Shown one piece after another: positions 17,901 to 26,281 of a stretch of 64,000 bases of DNA. The notes beneath the pieces are model-generated. The model saw only the letters and a list, made by a program, of their open reading frames with translations. It was not told the origin of the DNA and searched no databases. The position numbers and the translations under genes were made by a program. The DNA comes from Bog-473 sp963840245 (GTDB lineage: Bacteria > Actinomycetota > Acidimicrobiia > Acidimicrobiales > RAAP-2). Where the stretch lies: the NCBI GenBank assembly GCA_963840245.1, contig CAWIYI010000022.1, positions 1 through 64,000 of the forward strand, written 5' to 3'. Positions within the stretch are counted from its first letter, which is position 1, and each line of letters opens with the position of its first letter.

Positions 17901-20900
17901 CCACGCCGGGGCCATGTACACCCTCGGGGTCCTGCTCGAGGACAGCGACCCCGCCGAGGCGCGGCGATGGTGGGAACGGGCGGGTGAACGCGACCACGCC
18001 GGGGCCATGTACAACCTCGGTGTCCTGGTCGAAGACAGCGACCCCGCCGAGGCCCGGCGCTGGTGGGAACGGGCGGGTGAACGCGACCACGCCGGCGCCA
18101 TGTACAACCTCGGGGTCCTGCTCGAAGACGACGACCCCGCTGAGGCCCGGCGCTGGTACGAGCGGGCCGCTGATCACGAGCACACCGGCGCCATGTACAA
18201 CCTCGGGGCCTTGCTCAAGGACGATGACCCCGCGGAGGCCCGGCGCTGGTGGGAACGGGCGGCCGGACACGATCACACCGGTGCCATGTTCGGTCTCGGT
18301 GTCCTGCTCGAGGACGACGACCCCGCGGAGGCCCGGCGCTGGTACGAACGGGCGGCCGCGCACGACCACGCCGACGCCATGTACAACCTCGGGATCCTGC
18401 TCGAGGACGACGACCCCGCCGAGGCTCGGCGCTGGTACGAGCGGGCGGCGGGGCACGACCACGCCGACGCCATGTACAACCTCGGGGTCCTGCTCGAAGA
18501 CGATGACCCTGCGGAGGCCCGGCGCTGGTACGAGCGGGCAGCGGAGCACGAGCACGCCGACGCCATGTACAACCTCGGGGTCCTGCTCGAGGACAGTGAC
18601 CCCGTCGAGGCCCGGCGCTGGTGGGAGGAGGCGGCCGGGCATGAGCACGCCGGCGCCATGTTCGGTCTCGGTGTCCTGCTCAACGAGAGTGACCCCGCCG
18701 AGGCCCGGCGCTGGTACGAGCGGGCCGCTGATCACGGGCACACCGACGCCATGTACAACCTCGGAGCCCTGCTCAACGAGACTGACCCCGCCGAGGCCCG
18801 GCGCTGGTACGAGCGGGCGGCCGCGCACGACCACGTCGGCGCCATGTACAACCTCGGGGTCCTACTCAAAGACAGCGACCCCGTCGAGGCCCGGCGCTGG
18901 TGGGAGCGGGCAGCCGCGCACGAGCACGCCGACGCCATGTACAACCTCGGGGTCCTGCTCGAAAGACGACGACCCGGTCGAGGCCCGACGCTGGTACGAG
19001 CGGGCTGCCGCGGCACGACCACGCCGGCGCCATGTTCGGTCTCGGGGTCCTGCTCAAAGACGACGATCCTGCCGAGGCCCGGCGCTGGTGGGAGCGGTCG
19101 GCTGATCACGAGCATGCCGACGCCATGTACAACCTCGGAGTCCTGCTCAACGAGAGTGACCCCGTCGAGGCCCGGCGCTGGTACGAGCGGGCAGTTGATC
19201 ACGAGGACACCGGCGCCATGAACAACCTCGGGTCCCTGCTCAAAGACAGCGACCCCTCCGAGGCCCGCCGTTGTTGGGAGAGGGCAGCCGCGCACGACCA
19301 CGCCGGCGCCATGTTCAATCTCGGGTCCCTGCTCAAAGGCAGCGACCCCGACGAGGCGCGCCGCTGGTGGGAGAGGGCAGCCGAGCACGACAACGCCGAC
19401 GCCATGTACAACCTCGGTGTTCTGGTCGAAGGCAGCGACCCCACCGAGGCACGCCGCTGGTGGGAGGAGGCAGCCGCGCACGACCACGCCGGCGCCATGT
19501 TCAATCTCGGGTCCCTGCTCAAAGGCAGCGACCCCGACGAGGCACGCCGCTGGTGGGAGAGGGCAGCCGAGCATGACAACGCCGACGCCATGTACAACCT
19601 CGGAGTTCTGGTCGAAGACAGCGACCCCGCCGAGGCATGCCGCTGGTGGGAGAAGGCAGCCGAGCACGACCACGCCGACGCCATGTACAACCTCGGCGTC
19701 CTCCTCAACGAGAGTGACCCCGCCGAGGCCCGACGCTGGTTGGAACGGGCGGCTGATCACGACCATGCCGGCGCAATGTTCAACCTCGGGTTCCTGCTCA
19801 AAGACAGCGACCCCGCGGAGGCCCGATGCTGGTGGGAGCGAGCGGCCAAGTACGACAACGCCGACGCCATGAACAATCTCGGGGTCCTGCTCAACGACAG
19901 CGACCCGGCCCAGGCCCGGCACTGGTTGGAGCAGGCGGCTGGGCGCGACCACGCTGACGCCATGTACAACCTCGGGGCGGTGCTCAACGACAGCGACACC
20001 GCGGAGGCCCGGCGCTGGTGGGAGCGGGCGGCCGGTCACGACCACGCCGAGGCCATGAACGACCTCGGGGTCCTGCTCAACGACAGCGACCCCGCGGAGG
20101 CCCGGCGCTGGTTGGAGCGGGCAGCGGGTTGCGACCACGCCGACGCCATGTACAACCTCGGGGTCCTGCTCGAGGACAGCGACCCCGCGGAGGCCCGGCG
20201 CTGGTACGAGCGGGCGGCGGATCACGACCACGCCGGCGCCATGTTCGGTCTCGGGGTCCTGCTCAAAGACGACGATCCTGGCGAGGCTCGGCGCTGGTGG
20301 GAGCGGGCGGCCGAGCACGAGAACGCCGACGCCATGTTCAATCTCGGTGTCCTGCTCGAGGACAGCGACCCCGCCGAGGCCCGGCGCTGGTACGAGCGGG
20401 CGGCCGCGCACGACCACACCGACGCCATGTTCGGCCTCGGGGCCTTGCTCATGGACGACGATCCCACCGAAGCCCGGCGATGGTGGGAGCGGGCAGCTTC
20501 TCGCGACCACACCGGCGCCATGTTCGGTCTCGGGGCCCTGCTCAAGGACGACGAGCCCGCCGAGGCCCGGCGCTGGTACGAGCGGGCGGCCGCGCACGAC
20601 CGTCCCGACGCGATGTTCGGTCTCGGCGTCCTGCTGGAAGACAACGACCCCGCCGAGGCCCGCCGCTGGTACGAGCGGGCGGCGGAGCACGACCACACCG
20701 GCGCCATGTACAACCTCGGGGTCCTGCTCAGACGACAGCGACCCCGCCGAGGCCCGGCGCTGGTGGGAGCGGGCGGCCGATGCACGACCACGCCGGCGCC
20801 ATGTTCAGCCTCGGGGTCCTGGTCGCGAAGACGACGACCCCGCCGAGGCCCGGCGCTGGTACGAGCGGGCGGCCGCGCACGAACAACGCCGACGCCATGT

Positions 20901-21760
20901 TCGGTCTCGGGGTCCTGCTCAGCGGACAGCGACCCCGCCGAGGCCCGGCGCTGGTACGAGCGGGCGGCCGCGCACGACCACGCCGACGCCATGTACAACC
21001 TCGGGGTCCTGCTCAAAGACAGCGACCCCGCCGAGGCCCGGCGCTGGTACGAGCGGGCGGCCGCGCACGACACGCCGACGCCATGTTCAACCTCGGGGTC
21101 CTGTCCAAGGACAGCGACCCCGCCGAGGCCCGGCGCTGGTACGAGCGGGCGGCCGCGCACGAGCACGCCGGCGCCATGTACAACCTCGGGGTCCTGTCCA
21201 AGGACGACGACCCCGCCGAGGCCCGGCGCTGGTACGAGCGGGCGGCCGCGCACGACCATCCCGACGCGATGTTCAGTCTCGGCGTCCTGCTCGAAGACGA
21301 CGACCCCGCCGAGGCCCGGCGCTGGTACGAGCGGGCGGCCGCGCACGACCACGCCCGCGCCATGTACAACCTCGGGGTCCTGCTCAAAGACAGCGACCCC
21401 GACGAGGCCCGGCGCTGGTGGGAGCGGGCGGCCGCGCACGACCACGCCGGCGCCATGTTCAACCTCGGGGTCCTGTCCAAGGACGATGACCCCATCGAGG
21501 CCCGGCGCTGGTGGGAGAGGGCAGCCGAGCACGACAACGCCGGCGCCATGTTCGGTCTCGGGGTCCTGCTCAAAGACAGCGACCCCATCGAGGCCCGGCG
21601 CTGGTACGAGCGGGCGGCCGCGCACGACCACGCTGGCGCCATGTTCAATCTCGGGTTCCTGCTCAAAGACAGCGACCCCGACGAGGCCCGGCGTTGGTGG
21701 CAGCGGGCAGCGGATCGTGGCAGCGCCAACGCGCGTGACGCCCTTCAAAAAGGCACTTGA
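14938..21760 (+). CDS. giant trypsin-like / STAND-like NTPase / Sel1-repeat protein (contains frameshifts)
   Basis: Domain order: trypsin-like domain (residues about 15-205) with the histidine in TARHVVE (H35) and aspartate in DWDLALLV (D73); P-loop NTPase (about 290-600) with Walker A GDSAGGKS (314-321), Walker B RALVWLDDLE and VVATIRE as sensor; then 53 Sel1-like repeats from residue 619. At the expected nucleophile site, GWKGIASAAV has Ala178 where related domains have the Ser of G-x-S-G, with a Ser one position later, so proteolysis may be lost. Eight small indels net +7 bases near 18963, 19010, 20731, 20781, 20826, 20884, 20929 and 21070 break the frame; removing them gives about 2271 residues. 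With Trypco2 upstream this fits predicted conflict or immune switches; the repeats would sense, the NTPase switch. Confidence 0.8.
16792..21727 (+). repeat. 53 tandem 93-base (31-residue) Sel1-like repeats
   Basis: 53 consecutive units of 93 bases, exactly 53 x 93 + 7 inserted bases. Consensus GAMYNLGVLLxDxDP for helix A and AEARRWYERAAAHDHA for helix B. Units are 31 residues, shorter than the usual 36-38 of Sel1 repeats. Variable columns are residues 1, 4-5, 11-13, 16, 22 and 27-31. Two-unit blocks are duplicated: units 28-29 and 30-31 are almost identical over 186 bases. Because of codon repetition all six frames stay largely open here. Confidence 0.95.
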
Positions 21761-22117
21761 TCCGAATGCAGGTCGCGGTCCATCGCATGTGACAGTTGCG
21801 TCGAGTCGCGGGCCGGCGTTCGTCTTTCCGGCCTGCAGTAGGTACCCGCCTGCAACTTCGATGGGAGCCAGGGATCCCTTGACCCTCAGCCATTCGCGCT
21901 GGTACGAGCGACGGCGGCATTTCAACGACCGCGATGCGGGGCTAGTGGCTCGTGGCCACGTCTGCGGCGAGTCCAGCCATGGAGGCACGTCTGTGCTCGG
22001 TCGGATGTCGCCTCCTGCTGACGTCACGGATCTCCGCCCTGCGCTTCCGGAATCCTGCCTTCCGCTTATGGTAGCCTAACCGGAACAGGGCGTTCCGTCT
22101 CTGGCGATCGGATCTGC
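21761..22117. other. intergenic region with efflux-operon control sites
   Basis: No gene is supported in the first 300 bases. The right end holds a TAGCCT -10-like hexamer (22072-22077) and a perfect palindrome over the expected transcription start, described separately. Confidence 0.5.
22081..22097. promoter_or_regulatory. perfect palindrome CGGAAC-N5-GTTCCG, likely TetR operator
   Basis: A 6+5+6 perfect inverted repeat 21 bases before the MFS start and 4 bases after a TAGCCT -10-like element, so a bound repressor would cover the transcription start. The TetR gene at the end of the same operon is the obvious candidate to bind it. Confidence 0.6.
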
Positions 22118-23587
22118 ATGGCGAGAACACAGACCCACTACGCAGTCACCTTCGCCGTACTCGGCACCGCCGCGCTCGCCTTCAGCCTGCTGCAGTCGCT
22201 GATCATCCCCGCCATCCCACAGCTGGAGCAGACGTTGCACACATCGGAGAGCGGGGCGAGTTGGCTCCTCACCGCGTACCTGTTGAGTGCCGCCATCGCG
22301 ACGCCGATCCTCGGTCGTGTGGGGGACATGGTCGGCAAGGAGAAGATCATCGTCGCCGTTCTCATCGCCCTCACCGTGGGGTCGTTGATCAGCGCGTTGG
22401 CGACCACCCTGCCCGTGATGTTGGTCGGCCGGGTCATCCAGGGCGCGGGCGGGGCCGTGTTCCCGCTCGCCTTCGGGATCATCCGCGACGAGTTCCCCGC
22501 CGAGCGGGTGGCGGGAGCCATCGGTGTCATGTCGGCCATCCTCGGAGCGGGAGCCGGCGCCGGGATCGTGCTGGCCGGTCCGATCCTCGTGCACTTGAAC
22601 TACCACTGGCTCTTCTGGATCCCCATGATCATGTCGGCCGCGGCGACCATCGCGACCTTCGTGTTCGTACCCGAGTCGCCCGTGCGGGCGCCGGGCCGCA
22701 TCAACTGGCTCGGGGCGGGCCTGATGTCGGCCTGGCTGGTGACCGGGCTGCTCGCCATCTCGTATGCACCGACGTGGGGCTGGGGCAACGCGTCGGTCAT
22801 CGGCTTGTTGGTCGCCACTGCGGTCCTGATCGTGCTGTGGGCGGTGTCGGAGAACCGCTCCGACTCGCCGCTGGTGGACATGAAGATGATGCGCATTCCT
22901 GCTGTCTGGAGCACCAACCTCGCGGCGTTGCTCTTCGGGTTCGGCATGTTCGCCATGTTCATCACGCTCCCGCAGTTCACCGAGACGCCCGTCCGGGTTG
23001 GCTACGGATTCGGGGCATCGGTCACGCAGTCGGGTCTCTACCTGGCGCCGTTCGCGGTCGCCATGGTGATCGTCGCTCCGATGACCGGGCGCCTCTCGAG
23101 GGCGGTCGGCTCGAAGATGGTGTTGGTGGCCGGGTCGCTCTTCGCCGCCTCGAGCTACCTTCTCCTCGTCCTGATCCACGACCAGCAATGGTCGATCTAT
23201 GCGGCTTCGGGGCTCCTCGGCATCGGGATCGCCCTGGGGTTCGCCAGCATGGCGAACCTGATCATCGAGGCCGTACCGGCGGAGCAGACCGGCGTGGCCA
23301 CGGGGATGAACACCAACATCCGCAATATCGGTGCCGCCCTCGGGAGCGGGATCGCCACCAGCCTCGTCGTGAGCGGTCTGCTGCCGGACGGCTTTCCCAA
23401 GGAGGGCGGGTACGTGCTTGCCTTCGCGGTCAGTGGCCTCGCGCTGGTCGTCGCCGCGCTCGCCGCGCTCACCATCCCGAAGCGGACGACGCCCTCCATC
23501 GTTGCGCGCGAGCCCCACCCGGCGTTCACTGCGGAGGCCGAAGTCATCGTCGGCGCCATCGCCTTCGGGCCCGAGGACCTCGTGTGA
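22118..23587 (+). CDS. MFS drug efflux transporter, DHA2 (14-helix) type
   Basis: A 489-residue transporter with 14 predicted helices. Motif A is GRVGDMVGKEKI after helix 2, motif C region IMGVMSAILGAGAGAGIVLAGP is recognisable as AIGVMSAILGAGAGAG, and VIQGAGGAVFPLAFGIIRDE is the family's motif B region. It probably exports toxic compounds using the proton gradient. ATG 22118 lies just after the operator palindrome. Its stop overlaps the start of the TetR gene by four bases. Confidence 0.9.
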   Translation: MARTQTHYAVTFAVLGTAALAFSLLQSLIIPAIPQLEQTLHTSESGASWLLTAYLLSAAIATPILGRVGDMVGKEKIIVAVLIALTVGSLISALATTLPVMLVGRVIQGAGGAVFPLAFGIIRDEFPAERVAGAIGVMSAILGAGAGAGIVLAGPILVHLNYHWLFWIPMIMSAAATIATFVFVPESPVRAPGRINWLGAGLMSAWLVTGLLAISYAPTWGWGNASVIGLLVATAVLIVLWAVSENRSDSPLVDMKMMRIPAVWSTNLAALLFGFGMFAMFITLPQFTETPVRVGYGFGASVTQSGLYLAPFAVAMVIVAPMTGRLSRAVGSKMVLVAGSLFAASSYLLLVLIHDQQWSIYAASGLLGIGIALGFASMANLIIEAVPAEQTGVATGMNTNIRNIGAALGSGIATSLVVSGLLPDGFPKEGGYVLAFAVSGLALVVAALAALTIPKRTTPSIVAREPHPAFTAEAEVIVGAIAFGPEDLV

Positions 23588-24246
23588 CACAGCGCGGCGT
23601 GACCGTTCCCGGGCGAGAGGAGAGACCGGTCACGGCCGAGACGCGACCGCTGCGGCGCGACGCCGAGGTCAATCTGAGCCGGATCCTGGCCGCGGCGCGC
23701 GACGTCTTCGCGGAGGAGGGCTACGAGGCCTCCATGGAAGGCATTGCCATGCGTGCCGAAGTCGGCGTCGGAACGCTCTACCGCCGGTTCCCGAACAAGG
23801 CCGACCTCCTCAATGCCGTCGTGGAGGCGGCGCACGAGCGCAACCGGCAGATCGCCGAGGCGGTCCTCGCCGACGTGCCCGCCGAGGACTGCGTCTTCGA
23901 ATTCCTGCGGCGTTGCATCGCCTTCCCCAGCTGTTGGCGCGCCACGATCTCCGCCCCGCCATGGCGCTCGAAGGGGACGGGACTCGAGCAGCTGGCCCCA
24001 TTGCTGCGCGAGATCCTCGACCGCAGCCAGGAGGCGGGGACGGTCCGATCCGACGTCGACGTGTCCGACATCGTCGTGGTCCTGATGTCGGTGCGCTCGA
24101 TTGCGGACGTCTGCGACACGAAATCCTCCAAGCCGTCGCGACGCTTCCTGGAACTCCTGCTCGACGGCTTGCGCCCCGGCCATGATCCGGTGGCGCACGA
24201 CCCACTCACGGTCGCCCAGCTGGACAGGATCCTGCGCCAGCGCTGA
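23584..24246 (+). CDS. TetR family repressor of the MFS pump
   Basis: A 220-residue TetR regulator. The helix-turn-helix is at about residues 40-75: DVFAEEGYEASMEGIAMRAE then VGVGTLYRRFPNKADLL. GTG 23584 overlaps the pump's stop codon (GTGA); a second GTG at 23599 is also possible. The C-terminal ligand-binding part has an odd Trp/Pro/Ser-rich stretch (SCWRATISAPPWRSKGTG) in place of a helix usually rich in small and acidic residues. It likely represses its own operon through the palindrome at 22081-22097. Confidence 0.88.
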   Translation: MTQRGVTVPGREERPVTAETRPLRRDAEVNLSRILAAARDVFAEEGYEASMEGIAMRAEVGVGTLYRRFPNKADLLNAVVEAAHERNRQIAEAVLADVPAEDCVFEFLRRCIAFPSCWRATISAPPWRSKGTGLEQLAPLLREILDRSQEAGTVRSDVDVSDIVVVLMSVRSIADVCDTKSSKPSRRFLELLLDGLRPGHDPVAHDPLTVAQLDRILRQR

Positions 24247-24268
24247 CCGGACGCGGTGACGGCGGTGC

Positions 24269-24734
24269 TCAGGCGGACGGGTCGAGCGCGGTCAGGGCAG
24301 CGGCGAGTTCGTCCCGGAGTTGGTCGGTTGGGCCGGATCTGTACAGCGGCCCAGTCCCGTCGGTCAGGAGCTGCCGGACCTGTCGCCACACCCCGCACGT
24401 CGACGGGTCCGGTGGTCACGAGGCGATCGGCCACTGCCGCCAGCTCGGCGCGCGCCATGTGCACGGCCGGGCGGCAAACCGGCGCCTTGAGTCGACTTCC
24501 AGCCGGTGCGGTCGAGGCGGCAGCGATCCGCGTCAGGCTGCGGGCGAGCACGCGTCGCTGGGCAGGATTGCAGAGGCGCCCGGCATGCACCGCGAGGGCC
24601 ACGTTCGATTCAGGGGAGGCCCCGGTCGCCAGTTCCTGGTCCAGCGCAGAAGCCCGGGCCCGCACGAGCACATGGTTCCACCAGCGCACCCGACGCAGGC
24701 CCAGACCGGCGTCCTGCTCCAGTACCACGATCAT
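24269..24734 (-). pseudogene. hypothetical actinobacterial protein, single-base frameshift
   Basis: From ATG 24734 the frame encodes EQDAGLGLRRVRWWNHVLVR, then SPESNVALAVHAGRLCNPAQ and GPVDVRGVA. One extra base near 24393 breaks it. In the next frame it continues QVRQLLTDGTGPLYRSGP and ends LTALDPSA at 24269. The restored product is about 154 residues. I do not recognise a named family, though proteins ending 'LLTDG.GPLY' recur in actinobacteria. It is divergent from the CGNR regulator and separated by an inverted repeat. Confidence 0.5.
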
Positions 24735-24758
24735 GATGCGTCTCCGGGCGCCGTGTAC

Positions 24759-24787
24759 GTGACCACCAAAATCATTATGGTCGTCAC
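24759..24787. promoter_or_regulatory. inverted repeat GTGACCACCA-N9-TGGTCGTCAC
   Basis: Ten-base arms with one mismatch around a nine-base AT-rich spacer, in the 106-base divergent region between the frameshifted gene and the CGNR regulator. It is a likely operator for the CGNR protein. Confidence 0.5.
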
Positions 24788-24828
24788 GGAAAGACCAGTC
24801 AAGTAGGTTTACCGGTCACTTTCCTTGC

Positions 24829-24834
24829 TACGAT
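24829..24834 (+). promoter_or_regulatory. -10 element TACGAT, leaderless start of the CGNR gene
   Basis: TACGAT, six bases, then the GTG at 24841. No ribosome site is present, consistent with a leaderless mRNA. Confidence 0.55.
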
Positions 24835-24840
24835 GGTTGG

Positions 24841-25419
24841 GTGGCGCTCCCGACGTGGGTCCCCGACGACGAGACGAAGCCGGCGCCCATGCCGCTTCTC
24901 GTGGTGCAGTCCTTCGTGAACACCTGGGAGGCCGACTCCGGGGTGGACCTGCTGACGGATCCGGTTGCCGGCCCGCAGTGGCTGGTTCAGACAGGGCTCG
25001 CGGACGGACCTGTAGACCTGGTGGAGGCTCGGGAGATCCGGGAGAGCATCCGGGCTCTGCTGGTCCAGAACAGCGACGGCCAGGCCCCGGACCCTGTTCG
25101 CCTGCGACCCTTACGCGGCCTCGCCGACCGTGTCCGCCTGCACGCCGCCGTGCGCGACGACGGGAGCGTGGACGTGCAGCCCGACCAGGACATGGCGGCG
25201 CCCTTGGTCCCGCTGCTCCTCATCATGCGGGACGCGCAGCGTGACGGATCGTGGGAACGACTGAAGGCCTGCCGCAATCCGGACTGCCGTTGGGCTTACT
25301 ACGACCGGTCCCACGCGGGCCGGGGCGCCTGGTGCGACATGGCCGTATGCGGCAACCGTATGAAGAACCGGAACCTCCGAGCCCGTCGCTCGGCTGACCA
25401 CACCCGCCCTGCACCGTGA
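24841..25419 (+). CDS. CGNR zinc-finger transcriptional regulator (ABATE domain)
   Basis: A 192-residue protein with an N-terminal ABATE-type ligand domain (about 15-130, FVNTWEADSGVDLL...) and a C-terminal CGNR zinc finger: CRNPDCRWAYYDRS followed by WCDMAVCGNRMKNRNLRAR. The four cysteines of the C-x4-C...C-x4-C finger are present. CGNR proteins are DNA-binding regulators common in actinobacteria. GTG 24841 is set by the -10 element six bases upstream. It may regulate the divergent frameshifted gene. Confidence 0.85.
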   Translation: MALPTWVPDDETKPAPMPLLVVQSFVNTWEADSGVDLLTDPVAGPQWLVQTGLADGPVDLVEAREIRESIRALLVQNSDGQAPDPVRLRPLRGLADRVRLHAAVRDDGSVDVQPDQDMAAPLVPLLLIMRDAQRDGSWERLKACRNPDCRWAYYDRSHAGRGAWCDMAVCGNRMKNRNLRARRSADHTRPAP

Positions 25420-25581
25420 GCAGACCGGAGGAGCGGCACGTCGGGCGGCGGAGACGGGCGAGGACCGCTGCAGGGTCCGGGCCGTCCATCTCCCGTCCCC
25501 CGGCCGACGAGGTCACCCACGATGAACAGCCAGGTGAGCACACCCCAATTGCGGCCGCGACCTGACCCCGGGCCCTCCCAA

Positions 25582-25609
25582 TTGACGCCCGGCTGGGAAC
25601 AGATAAGGT
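25582..25609 (+). promoter_or_regulatory. promoter TTGACG-N16-TAAGGT, leaderless
   Basis: A good vegetative-type promoter: -35 TTGACG at 25582-25587, 16-base spacer, -10 TAAGGT at 25604-25609, then six bases to the ATG at 25616. Transcription should begin at the start codon. Confidence 0.65.
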
Positions 25610-25615
25610 GCGCCG

Positions 25616-26275
25616 ATGCACACTCAAAAGATCCACGAGGTGCTTGCGGAGGCGATTGTCGGGCGTCACTTGCTCACGCACCCCTTTTACCGTCGCTGGG
25701 AAGCTGGCATCCTCAGCGACGGTGAGTTGGCCGCATACGCGGAGCAGTACCGGCACATCGAGCGGGATCTCCCGGTGACGCTGGCGGCAATTGCCGCGGC
25801 GCTGCCGCCCGGGCGTGCCCGCGAGCTCGTCGAGGCGAATCTCGCCGATGAGCTCGGTTCCCCCGAACCCCACGCGGAGCTCTTCGAGTCGTTCGCGGGC
25901 CCGGCTGGAGCGGCACCGGACGCTCCGGCGACGCCGTCGACCGCCGCGCTGCTGGCCGTGGTACGGACCACCGCCGCCAACGACCCGGTGGCCGCGCTGG
26001 CCATGGTCGCCGCCTATGAGGTCCAGGCCGCCGACATCGCAGGCTCGAAGGGCGACGGGTTACGCCGCCACTACGGCTTCGACGCCGACGGCACCCGCTT
26101 CTGGGACGTACACCGCACTCAGGAAATCGACCACGCCGGGTGGTCGATGGAGGCACTCGCCGCCCTCGATGCCGACCTCGACGTCGTGCAGGCCGCCGCG
26201 ACGGTCTCCGCGGACTCGTGGTGGCTGTTCCTCAGCGAGCGTGAGGAGCTGGCGCCGGCCGACGCACCTTGCTGA
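25616..26275 (+). CDS. CADD-like haem-oxygenase-fold protein, candidate self-sacrificing pABA synthase
   Basis: A 219-residue all-helical protein of the TenA/PqqC/CADD superfamily. The pattern FYRRWEAGILSDGELAAYAE, NLADELGSPEPHAELF, YEVQAADIAGSKGDGLRRHYG and FWDVHRTQEIDHAGW matches the folate-linked CADD family. Putative dimetal ligands are E79, H86, E135, H166, E170 and H173. Y25 and K145 align by position with the chlamydial CADD residues implicated as source and nitrogen donor for p-aminobenzoate (from memory, Y27 and K152). folE, folP, folB and folK lie 14 kb downstream and no pab gene is in the window. Generic iron-dependent oxidase is the alternative. Confidence 0.7.
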   Translation: MHTQKIHEVLAEAIVGRHLLTHPFYRRWEAGILSDGELAAYAEQYRHIERDLPVTLAAIAAALPPGRARELVEANLADELGSPEPHAELFESFAGPAGAAPDAPATPSTAALLAVVRTTAANDPVAALAMVAAYEVQAADIAGSKGDGLRRHYGFDADGTRFWDVHRTQEIDHAGWSMEALAALDADLDVVQAAATVSADSWWLFLSEREELAPADAPC

Positions 26276-26281
26276 CGCTGC

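Noticed and set aside
16582..20696. Long minus-strand and alternative-frame open frames (up to 750-795 codons) across the Sel1 array
   Set aside because: They are by-products of a repeated, stop-free, high-GC 93-base unit; their translations are Val/Pro- or Ser/Thr/Arg-rich repeats with no domain and no ribosome sites.
18955..21075. Programmed frameshifting or phase variation in the Sel1 gene
   Set aside because: No slippery sequence or homopolymer tract is seen; indels sit at variable columns and include a +2 and a -1, which fits assembly error or decay better.
16792..21727. CRISPR-like array
   Set aside because: The units are contiguous coding repeats without spacers.
24256..24762. Plus-strand open frame opposite the frameshifted hypothetical gene
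   Set aside because: Composition is Arg/Ser/Thr-rich shadow; the minus strand gives a coherent protein across one base change.
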